21,495 nt of DNA from an uncultured Lewinella sp. GTDB lineage: Bacteria > Bacteroidota > Bacteroidia > Chitinophagales > Saprospiraceae. Position 1 is the stretch's first letter. The number at the start of each line of letters is the position of its first letter. The stretch spans positions 1-21,495 of the forward strand of contig CALIGP010000425.1 in assembly GCA_938021455.1 (NCBI GenBank). The letters are read 5' to 3'. The notes beneath the pieces were generated by a model. That model was not told the DNA's origin and did not search any database. It saw only the letters and a program-made list of their open reading frames with translations. This document shows positions 14,326 through 21,495 of this stretch, piece by piece. The translations under genes were made by a program, and so were the position numbers.

Positions 14326-16176
14326 CTACATCCGCTCCGGCACCTCAATACCCAGCAAGCCCATTCCCTTTTGCAAGGTATTCCCCACCGCCTTACAAAG
14401 CTGTAAACGGAAGGCAATGGCTTCAGGCGACTCGGCGCTCAGGATACTGTGATCATGCCAGAACTTGTGTAGGCTCTTCGCCAGGTCGTAGCAAAACATA
14501 GCGACAAGGCTAGGGTCATAGCTCTCCGCCGCGGTCTTTACCAAACTAGGGAAAGCATAGAGTTGATTGACCAGCTCCCGCTCAGCGGGTGCCAACCCGG
14601 TATAATTCTTCGCCGGTGAAACATCCGGGTTACCCGCCTTCCGCCATACCGCTCGGGTCCGGACGTAAGCGTTTTGCACGTAAGGGCCCGTTTGCCCCTG
14701 CATATCGACAGATTCCTTAGGGTCAAACATCATTCGCTTCTGTGGCCCAACCTTAATGATGTGGAACTTCAGTGCAGACATCCCGATCTGGCGAATAATT
14801 TCGTCTTGCTCTTCCTCACTCAGCTCACTAGTCGCAGCTCTTTCCTGGCTCATCAGGCGAGCTTCATGGATAACCTCTTTCATAAGGTCGTCAGCATCCA
14901 CGATGGTACCTTCCCGGCTTTTCATCCGGCCGGAGGGTAGGTCCACCATGCCGTAGCTTAGGTGATAAAGTCCATCGGCATAAGGCTCTTCCAGCCGCTT
15001 GAGTAGTTCGAAGAGTGTGGCAAAATGGTGGTTCTGCTCATCGCCTACGGTATAAATCATCCGCTTAGCGCCGAAGTCATCATACCGCAAACGGGCCGTA
15101 CCCAGGTCCTGGGTGATGTAAATACTGGTTCCATCCGCCCGGACTAAGGTTTTTTCGGAAAGTTTAGCGTCGGTGAGGTCGGCAAAAATGGAGCCATCTT
15201 CCCGCTTGGCAAATACGCCTTTTTCCAGACCCAACTCAATCATGTCCTTTCCAAGTACATAGGTATTGGACTCATAGTAGCGTTTATCAAAGTAGACACC
15301 AAACTTCTGGTAGGTTTCTTCATAGCCTTCGTAAACCCAGTTGTTCATCTTTTCCCAAAGCGACCGCACATCCGCATCGCCTGCTTCCCATTTGAACAAC
15401 ATAGCCTTCGCGTCAGCGCCTAAGACACTATACTCGTTGAAATACTTTTTCGAATATCCTTTGAAAAAGGCTTCTGCTGACTGTCCTTCTTTACCCAGGT
15501 GAGCTAAGACATTCTTGCCTTCAGCAGTTTCCTGCCAAACCTTGTACTCCTCCTGGAACTTCTTGTCAAAAAGCACGTAGTAATTACCTACAAAATGGTC
15601 TGGTTTCGACCCCGTACTCTGGGGTGTAGCGCCTTCTCCAAACCGTTGCCAGGCCAGCATAGACTTACAAATAGCAATACCCCGATCATTGATGATTTCA
15701 ACCTTTTTTACATCGTAACCAGCAGCTTCCAGCATCTGGGCAGACGACCAACCCAGCAGAATATTCCGCACGTGGCCCAGGTGCAGGGGTTTGTTAGTGT
15801 TCGGGCTACAGAATTCCACAACCACTGTCTCGCCGTTGGCGGGTGAATTACCGTAGCCTTCTTTCACCGGAGCGTCCAAAAGAAAATCCCGCCAGTAGTC
15901 ATCCGCGATGACTAAATTGAGGAAGCCTTTGATCACGTTATAATCCGCAATCTCCTTCACTTGTTCTTTCAGGTAAGCACCCAATTGCTCCGCAATCTCG
16001 TCCGGTTTTTTCCGCGCCAGGCGCGTCAGCGGAAAAGTTACGACCGTAAACTCTCCCTCAAACTCACGCCTGGTGCTTTGCAGGGTGATTTCGGGAGAAG
16101 AACCATCCGCCTGGTACAGGTCGGTAATGGCGGCTTTAACACCGGCTTCGATAATTTCTGGGAGCGTTTTTTCCAT
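14326..16176 (-). CDS. argS: arginyl-tRNA synthetase
   Basis: This 616-residue class I synthetase charges tRNA-Arg. It starts with an ArgRS-type N-terminal domain (about 1-110, tRNA D-loop recognition). The Rossmann catalytic domain follows with FCSPNTNKPLHLGHVRN, whose HLGH is at residues 132-135. The second signature is the degenerate KMSK-type loop GRMKSREG at 416-423; ArgRS enzymes often depart from KMSK here. The C-terminal DALR anticodon-binding domain runs from about 480 and ends in VPERM, the usual bacterial ArgRS C-terminus. The ATG at 16176 lies 7 bp after a perfect -7 box. The multi-hairpin element begins right after the stop. Confidence 0.97.
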   Translation of the reverse strand: MEKTLPEIIEAGVKAAITDLYQADGSSPEITLQSTRREFEGEFTVVTFPLTRLARKKPDEIAEQLGAYLKEQVKEIADYNVIKGFLNLVIADDYWRDFLLDAPVKEGYGNSPANGETVVVEFCSPNTNKPLHLGHVRNILLGWSSAQMLEAAGYDVKKVEIINDRGIAICKSMLAWQRFGEGATPQSTGSKPDHFVGNYYVLFDKKFQEEYKVWQETAEGKNVLAHLGKEGQSAEAFFKGYSKKYFNEYSVLGADAKAMLFKWEAGDADVRSLWEKMNNWVYEGYEETYQKFGVYFDKRYYESNTYVLGKDMIELGLEKGVFAKREDGSIFADLTDAKLSEKTLVRADGTSIYITQDLGTARLRYDDFGAKRMIYTVGDEQNHHFATLFELLKRLEEPYADGLYHLSYGMVDLPSGRMKSREGTIVDADDLMKEVIHEARLMSQERAATSELSEEEQDEIIRQIGMSALKFHIIKVGPQKRMMFDPKESVDMQGQTGPYVQNAYVRTRAVWRKAGNPDVSPAKNYTGLAPAERELVNQLYAFPSLVKTAAESYDPSLVAMFCYDLAKSLHKFWHDHSILSAESPEAIAFRLQLCKAVGNTLQKGMGLLGIEVPERM

Positions 16177-16183
16177 AGCGGGG

Positions 16184-16191
16184 CAAAAGTA
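16184..16191 (-). promoter_or_regulatory. Bacteroidota -7 box for argS
   Basis: The minus strand reads TACTTTTG, an exact TAnnTTTG match, ending 7 nt before the argS ATG. The transcript would have a 5' UTR of only a few bases. No clear -33 TTG was found at 17-23 nt. Confidence 0.5.
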
Positions 16192-16272
16192 AGTAAATAG
16201 CTTGGCCTAAGTGCTCCTTTTTAGGGAAGACTTCAGGTAAATCAGCGACTTGGTAAAACGTTAATGCAGCTA

Positions 16273-16941
16273 TCAAATAGTCGTAAAACCACCGATAACC
16301 GTCAAGAGGAAGAGTAGTATCCAAACGATAAAAATCAACGAGACGAAAACGATAGCCGCCAATTCGATTTGCTTCAACATATTTTCGTCAAAGAAAGGAG
16401 GCGGCGTATCGGTTGAATGAGCGTCTTCGGATACTGAACTTTTAGCGGAGGGTTCCGTGTCGACGGTGAACTCACGAAAGAAGCGTCGAATAACTTCTTC
16501 CCGGGTATCCAGCGTCAAGTCTTTATTGTAAAAAACGGGCTGTGCTGAATCCAGGAGGTTAAGATCCTGATCGAGTTCGTCAAGACCGCTGACCATAATG
16601 ATCTCCTCGTCGTAAGCGAGTGGTCGAACTTGTGCAAAAGCAGCTTCGGGTTCAATTTCACCTGCGATAACCCGGTTCCTAAGATCAGAGATATAAGCTT
16701 CTAAGGCCAACTCTTCTACGTTATAGACCACTAGATTGTGGTCGCTGCAAACTTCAAAGAACTGGTCTAATTGAAACTCCCGGCCATCTCCTCTCATGGC
16801 CGAGAGAAAATGCATGGAATCCGAGGCATGTCCTTTGGCGATCATAGACTCCGCCCAATCCACCAACACATGCTTGTCCCATCGGTGTAAATAGAATTTA
16901 CCGAGAGCAATCATGGCGGATTTAGAGGGATTGAAGGACAT
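16273..16941 (-). CDS. tail-anchored membrane protein of unknown function
   Basis: I do not recognise this 222-residue protein. The soluble part (about 1-190) is acidic and probably largely helical to about residue 130, followed by a low-complexity Ser/Asp/Pro linker that ends PPPFF. A single very hydrophobic segment at about residues 193-218 (IELAAIVFVSLIFIVWILLFLL) leaves only a few residues after it, so the protein is probably anchored by its C-terminus with the bulk in the cytoplasm. The ATG at 16941 is preferred to a TTG at 16974. It follows the large outer-membrane gene by about 95 bp and precedes argS by 96 bp, both on the same strand. No domain function can be assigned. Confidence 0.75.
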   Translation of the reverse strand: MSFNPSKSAMIALGKFYLHRWDKHVLVDWAESMIAKGHASDSMHFLSAMRGDGREFQLDQFFEVCSDHNLVVYNVEELALEAYISDLRNRVIAGEIEPEAAFAQVRPLAYDEEIIMVSGLDELDQDLNLLDSAQPVFYNKDLTLDTREEVIRRFFREFTVDTEPSAKSSVSEDAHSTDTPPPFFDENMLKQIELAAIVFVSLIFIVWILLFLLTVIGGFTTI

Positions 16942-17036
16942 CTTGGGATATTTGATGTTATAACGTTGCGACAACTAGTCTTGGTTGCCTTTTTCATTCA
17001 AAAATGCCCAATTTTCCAGCCCGTCGTTTCGTGGAT

Positions 17037-20000
17037 CTAAAAATTAGTCCCCGCAGAAACATTAATGACCGAAGCTTCTTCCTTAGTAAAACCCATTACG
17101 GCACTAATCGTAAAGGATCTGGACAGGGGAATCAGGTAAATACCAAATCCATAGGCTGACTTAAAGTCTCTTATTTCTTCACTTTTCTGCAAAATTTTCC
17201 CACGGTCATAAAAAGCCCTCACCCCCACTGCGAAGGGAACGACCCGGCTCTCGATCAATGCTACCGGGCTACGGAATTCGACGTTGTAAAAGAAGTAGCC
17301 ATCTCCGACGAAGCGATTTCGCTGAAAGCCCCTCAGGCCATTCGCACGACCCAGACTGGGTTGTTCGTAAAAAGGTACGGTACCCTGCGTAAGCGCTAAG
17401 CCAGACCGAAAGCTCAAAGAGATGGGAAAACGGCGGGTGGAGAAGTGTATTTCCCCGGCGACTTTGCTCACACCAAAATTATTATTAAAATCACCAAAGG
17501 CCCATTTCTGACTGGCCTCTACCATTACCCCTTTGGAGGGAAGTTGCGGGTGATCCCTAAGATCAAGCAGTAACTCCGGACTCAGGTGGGCAAAGCGCAG
17601 ATTCCCGTCTCCATAGTACTCCGTACCGACGTTAAGAATCGTGTTCTCCGTTTCAACCGTTTCGTTGATCTGGTAACCGGCCAGGAGATTGAAATAGCTC
17701 CTCCCGGCAAAGCGTCTTCTCAAACCACCTTCCACCGAGAAGTGCTGTAAACGAATCAAGTTAAAATCGTTGCGCACGCGATCCGGGTCAATGACGGTAT
17801 TATTCCCCAGTCCGTAAAAGAAATTGAAGAAATCCGGAAAGCCAACTCTTGCTCTTACGATCAGGTCAGCCTTACCAAAAACTTCTCCAAACTCTGCAGA
17901 GGCTTTAGCAGCAGCACTACCAATTGCTCGTGCTTCAGCAGAAATACGGTACCGGGCGCTAAAGTCTCGGCGAGTAAAATTCCGACGGGTAAATTGTACC
18001 CCCAGGCCAAGCTTTGGCCCGGAAAAGCCATTGAAACCCACACTTACCAGAGGAGACACCTCATTATATTCATGTGCAGTTCGATCATAGTAATAAAGCT
18101 GATCTCGCCAATTTTGCTTGAACTTCAGGCCGCTTCCTGTCCGTAGTTTCTCGTCTCCATCATTCTCGTAAATGCTTGCTTTGATGGATTCGGTTTCTGA
18201 TTCACTGGAATAAACATCCTGTCCACTGCCGCCGATAAACCGCAGCTTAATGCCGCTTTTGTTTTCACCAGCGATCGTGAACTGATCATCATCGCCTAAT
18301 CCGTAAACCCTTATTTCTTTCGTTTCTTTTGGCGAAAAAATACGGTCGTATAGCACCATTCCCTCACTCTTTCCCTTAACGTCTACGGATCGTATTCGAA
18401 GGGAGCCATCCTTAAACGCCTCAGCGGTAAAGGCCTCTTCGTCATTGGTTCCGACAATGTCTACAACATTCGCATACAACTCGTAGTAGTCTTCTGCATA
18501 GTCCAGCAGATCATCTCTCCGACGCTTTAGTTTAGCAACTATTTCTTCTCCAGAAACAGCGTAAGCGGCAGCTGGCATTTGCTTCACTGCCTGCTCAATA
18601 ATTTCATCCGTAAGCTCCGTCTGAATTCTCTCTGCTTCCCGCTCAAAGTCGGTTCGCTTCAGTGGACTGAGCAACAGTCGATCCATGTGGCGAGGCTGAT
18701 GAGAAAGGCTGCGGATATCCGGCTTCCGGTAGCCAAAGTTTTCCAAGTTGGGTACAGCCCACGACCGAGAGGCAATCCATGGAAAAAAGCCATCCATCCT
18801 GGAGAAAGCATTGTCACGGTCGCGGGGAATGGGGCGAATATGATGAACACCGTCAATCTTATAGCTGGCCCACTTCCAGTTTTCCTCGTGCCGGCTCCAG
18901 TCTCCGATCAGCAAATCAAACAGGCGGGCTCTCAGGAACTCCCGGTTATTAACCACGACTTCCTGGTCATCAAAGCGCTCCCGAAACAACTCATAACTTT
19001 TCAGAATATCATCCGCACCGAATGTGCCCGGACGACCGCTCTTCCGCTTTTCGTCCTGAGGAAAAATCTCCAGGGTACCGAGCATATTAGCGAACTTGGG
19101 ATTAAAATCTCCCAGCGTAGGACAAGCAGCCATGGAGTAAGCCTCCGGGCTAACGTGTAAGACCCCCAAAGGATCCAGCAAAGGCGCGACCACAAGACTT
19201 CCAAAGGGATGCCCGCTGGAGATTTGATCCTTAAAAGCATCCCCGATGATGGTGGGTCGAATTTGCCAATCCAGCGTTACGGATGGATCCTTATCAATGG
19301 ATCGAAATATATAGGCGGTCTCATCTTCTGATCGAAGCTTGAGGGAGGTTGTCTGTCGTCCACCACCTTCCCGTAGCGGCTCAAGTCCGCCCAAAGCGGT
19401 GGTCACATTCAGCACCGGAATCTCAACCGGCGTCGTCCAGGTATCCCGATAGTGCTTACCCAGGAAGTTCCCTCCGAACTTGCTGACTTTGTATTGTTCA
19501 CCAGGGATGACGAGTCGCTTGTCCGGAACATCCACTTTAAATTGGCTCATTGCTTCTTCCGTAATTCCGCAGGGGCGGAAAGCAGGGTTAATGGGCAGGG
19601 TATCTTGTACATTATCACAGGGAGCGTGATACATAATGCGCTCTACTAGCGGCCTTGCATTTTGAGCATCCAGGTATAAGTAATTGACTTCTCCGTTCTC
19701 AGAAAAAGTAATTTCTGTAAAGCCTGGCTCGCTACTAATGTGTTGGGCCGGCTTGTGTTTGGCCGCCCATCTCCCCGGACCGGAGGCTCCGGCATTCAGG
19801 ATAAAATTGCGGCGATATCGAATGAGCTGCTGGCTTTTGTCTTGGGCTCCGACAAAAAGAAGTCCGTCGTAGTAACCATTGTAGTCTTTCATGGCCTTTG
19901 CCAAAGGGGCAAACCTTGCGTTGGTGAGTTCTTCCGGAGTACCGACATTTTGACGCCAGGAAAGACGGATACTACCGATTATCGGAGGGGCGAAGTGGTC

Positions 20001-20672
20001 CCTTGCTGGGAATTCGCCGCCGAGACGTCCCTGTGACTTAGGGGGAAAGTGCCCGGCAACAATGATGTTCCGATCCCGGTTTTCCTGAAAGGTGCTCTTC
20101 ATTTCGTCTAGCACCGTGCCGGCATCAGCAAAGTCACAAGATGCCTCAGCGGGGACTGGCTTATGATATGGGTGGTTCCACCATTGCGTATTAATGGGCA
20201 TTAACAGAACTCTTTCCGAAAGCTGTATGAGTTCAGGGCCCGGGCAACCGTTTTTTAGCGGCCAGATCAAATTATCAAGCAGTTGATCTTCCAGATAGTT
20301 CTCCATGGCCTTGACGCAAGCCAGGCCATTTGGACCGGACTTGTCCCAATCCCGATCACCGGGCACCAAGTAAAAATCGGTCTCCGGATTACTGCGCACC
20401 AAGTCAATGAGGGGCATCAAAGAGGCGAACACCAGATTTCCATTACCCTGTTTGCGTTTCCAGGTTGACATTTCTTCGCTACACCCATCCACAAAATCGC
20501 CGGCGAATAGCACCGTAGCGGGTGTATCCGCTTGATGAATACGCGAATCAATGGCTTCAAATAATCCAGGAACAGCATCTGCCGTATTACCCGCAACGAT
20601 CAGGCGAACCTGAGCGGATAAGCTGGTTGTCAATAAAAGGCACAAAAAGGTCAGGCGGGAAGAGTGGAGCAT
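17037..20672 (-). CDS. outer-membrane fusion: degenerate metallophosphoesterase + kinase-like domain + Omp85/surface-antigen barrel
   Basis: This 1211-residue protein begins with a signal peptide (about 1-20, FLCLLLTTSLSAQ). Residues about 22-335 resemble a calcineurin-type metallophosphoesterase: GDFVD at 58-62 and GHFPP at 207-211 remain, but the first DxH is absent (AGNT, 27-30), GNHD is GDRD (105-108) and GHxH is replaced by GAQD (275-278), so catalysis is doubtful. Residues about 395-670 have LGGLEPLREGGGRQTTSLKLR, YIFRSIDKDPS, LLIGDWSRHEENWKW (587-601) and PIPRDRDNAF (614-623), an order recalling HipA/PI3K-like atypical kinases; this is inference. Residues from about 870 to 1211 form a surface-antigen (BamA/TamA-like) barrel with a PSLGRANGLRGFQRNRF loop and a terminal Phe typical of outer-membrane barrels. 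No POTRA domains are evident. The ATG at 20672 gives a proper signal sequence. Confidence 0.8.
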   Translation of the reverse strand: MLHSSRLTFLCLLLTTSLSAQVRLIVAGNTADAVPGLFEAIDSRIHQADTPATVLFAGDFVDGCSEEMSTWKRKQGNGNLVFASLMPLIDLVRSNPETDFYLVPGDRDWDKSGPNGLACVKAMENYLEDQLLDNLIWPLKNGCPGPELIQLSERVLLMPINTQWWNHPYHKPVPAEASCDFADAGTVLDEMKSTFQENRDRNIIVAGHFPPKSQGRLGGEFPARDHFAPPIIGSIRLSWRQNVGTPEELTNARFAPLAKAMKDYNGYYDGLLFVGAQDKSQQLIRYRRNFILNAGASGPGRWAAKHKPAQHISSEPGFTEITFSENGEVNYLYLDAQNARPLVERIMYHAPCDNVQDTLPINPAFRPCGITEEAMSQFKVDVPDKRLVIPGEQYKVSKFGGNFLGKHYRDTWTTPVEIPVLNVTTALGGLEPLREGGGRQTTSLKLRSEDETAYIFRSIDKDPSVTLDWQIRPTIIGDAFKDQISSGHPFGSLVVAPLLDPLGVLHVSPEAYSMAACPTLGDFNPKFANMLGTLEIFPQDEKRKSGRPGTFGADDILKSYELFRERFDDQEVVVNNREFLRARLFDLLIGDWSRHEENWKWASYKIDGVHHIRPIPRDRDNAFSRMDGFFPWIASRSWAVPNLENFGYRKPDIRSLSHQPRHMDRLLLSPLKRTDFEREAERIQTELTDEIIEQAVKQMPAAAYAVSGEEIVAKLKRRRDDLLDYAEDYYELYANVVDIVGTNDEEAFTAEAFKDGSLRIRSVDVKGKSEGMVLYDRIFSPKETKEIRVYGLGDDDQFTIAGENKSGIKLRFIGGSGQDVYSSESETESIKASIYENDGDEKLRTGSGLKFKQNWRDQLYYYDRTAHEYNEVSPLVSVGFNGFSGPKLGLGVQFTRRNFTRRDFSARYRISAEARAIGSAAAKASAEFGEVFGKADLIVRARVGFPDFFNFFYGLGNNTVIDPDRVRNDFNLIRLQHFSVEGGLRRRFAGRSYFNLLAGYQINETVETENTILNVGTEYYGDGNLRFAHLSPELLLDLRDHPQLPSKGVMVEASQKWAFGDFNNNFGVSKVAGEIHFSTRRFPISLSFRSGLALTQGTVPFYEQPSLGRANGLRGFQRNRFVGDGYFFYNVEFRSPVALIESRVVPFAVGVRAFYDRGKILQKSEEIRDFKSAYGFGIYLIPLSRSFTISAVMGFTKEEASVINVSAGTNF

Positions 20673-20744
20673 TAGACGAGTGGCGCAGGCTTATGGGCGA
20701 GTGATAATAACGTCCCCTGGAATTCTATATTTCAGATTATAGCG

Positions 20745-20752
20745 CAAACATA
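20745..20752 (-). promoter_or_regulatory. Bacteroidota -7 box upstream of the outer-membrane fusion gene
   Basis: The minus strand reads TATGTTTG, an exact TAnnTTTG match, about 72 bp before the ATG at 20672. The -33 region at the expected spacing holds only a GTG in place of TTG, so the call rests on the -7 box alone. The rest of the 20673-20838 gap shows nothing else I can name. Confidence 0.45.
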
Positions 20753-20838
20753 AGCTCTTAGGTTCGTTAGCACCTTGCTTTGTTTGAACATCCCTTTGCA
20801 CCTGCGGCCGCGCCAACGTCTCTAAGAGAGTGTCTAAA

Positions 20839-21495
20839 TCACGGCCTAAACACCCGCTGGCTAAACGGGAAACTAAAGGACTTCCCTTCTACCTCCAGAT
20901 TAAAAGAGAAGGTAGCAGCCTCATCGTTTCTGGGAAAAACAACTTTACCCACTGCTTTTTCACCCGGGCGTATTGTCGTAAATCGAACGGCATGGTCGAG
21001 CCAAAAGAATCGGTTTTCGGGCACTGGTATTTCGTCTGCATACGGAATAGCATTCCGGCGAAAATCATTGGCGGCCTGGGCGTTGATCACCGCAAAGGCG
21101 AGGTTTTCTGTAACGGAAAAAGCCAGCTCACTGACCAAAGAATTTCCGATGGGATCGATACCATCCAGGTCGGAATCAGATGTTATGGCTACCACGGTTC
21201 CCGCCACCAGAGCGCCGGCACCAATCCAGGCCCAGGTTCGACGTGTTTTTTCTTGCTGAATGGTCTGAATATCCATACTCAGCAGTTCCATCTCCGGGTC
21301 GATGGCCGAAGATACCGGACCAATATCCGGCACCAGCAAACAAGTCGCCGGATCAAAATTAAAGGACTCCGCCCCCTTGTTTTCTACTTCAAGGTTGAAG
21401 ACAATGTAATTGGGAGAGGCATCATAGTAGCTAACGTCAACGGCTACATCAGCCTGTTCATCCACGACTATTTTTTCGCCGTAGCGATAGTGATC
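20839..21495 (-). CDS. unrecognised protein, 5' end beyond the right edge
   Basis: The frame stays open to the right edge, so at least 218 residues of C-terminal sequence are present and the true start lies outside the window; the GTG at 21465 is not a likely start because coding-like sequence (DHYRYGEKIV) continues upstream of it. The N-proximal part (VAVDVSYYDASPNYIVFNLEVENKG) looks like a beta-sandwich. A hydrophobic segment (WAWIGAGALVAGTVVAI) lies in the middle, and the last 60 residues are again beta-rich (RPGEKAVGKVVFPRNDE...). I do not recognise a family. It is on the same strand as the outer-membrane fusion gene, 166 bp upstream of it. Confidence 0.7.
   Translation of the reverse strand, partial: DHYRYGEKIVVDEQADVAVDVSYYDASPNYIVFNLEVENKGAESFNFDPATCLLVPDIGPVSSAIDPEMELLSMDIQTIQQEKTRRTWAWIGAGALVAGTVVAITSDSDLDGIDPIGNSLVSELAFSVTENLAFAVINAQAANDFRRNAIPYADEIPVPENRFFWLDHAVRFTTIRPGEKAVGKVVFPRNDEAATFSFNLEVEGKSFSFPFSQRVFRP

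Noticed and set aside
14133..14501. Short ORFs on both strands across the multi-hairpin element
   Set aside because: Their sequence is explained by the palindromes, with Pro/Arg/Gly-rich translations and no homologue-like features.

Overview
The window looks like a chromosomal segment from a member of the Bacteroidota, probably a Saprospiria/Lewinella-like marine polysaccharide degrader. Three things point there: two secreted enzymes end in type IX secretion (T9SS) sorting domains, several genes are preceded by the Bacteroidota -7 box TAnnTTTG rather than a sigma70 promoter, and Shine-Dalgarno sequences are generally absent. The taxonomic call is an inference; no rRNA is present.

Layout. Left, plus strand (1-3599): an LptF/LptG-type LPS-transport permease, a PAP2 lipid-phosphatase-like membrane enzyme and a saccharopine-dehydrogenase-like NAD enzyme. 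Then, minus strand (3606-8237), come two tandem paralogous GH10 endo-xylanases with matching catalytic-domain numbering. Both carry extra beta-sandwich modules and a T9SS tail, and one also has a ricin-type lectin domain. A 371-bp AT-rich region upstream of them carries paired CAATCGATTG palindromes that look like an operator.

Centre, minus strand (8609-13995): a tryptophan operon read as trpL - trpE - trpG - trpB - trpA - miaA. The order is unusual because trpD, trpC and trpF are missing from their usual place. Upstream of trpE lies a complete ribosome-mediated attenuator: a 19-residue leader peptide with three consecutive Trp codons, mutually exclusive antiterminator and terminator pairings, a U7 tract and a well-spaced -33/-7 promoter. 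miaA, whose product modifies the Trp tRNA in other bacteria and is historically known as trpX through its effect on trp attenuation, is the last gene of the same run. This suggests a regulatory loop.

Right, minus strand (14326-21495): argS, a small tail-anchored protein of unknown function, and a 1211-residue outer-membrane protein. The latter appears to fuse a degenerate metallophosphoesterase domain, a possible kinase-like domain and a C-terminal Omp85/surface-antigen barrel. Last is the 3' part of an unrecognised gene running off the right edge.

Intergenic DNA is rich in palindromic, repeat-like elements: after lptF, between trpB and trpA, at the end of trpA, between trpG and trpB, and a 264-bp multi-hairpin element bounded by 15-bp inverted repeats between argS and the trp promoter. 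No tRNA, rRNA, CRISPR array or transposase gene was seen.
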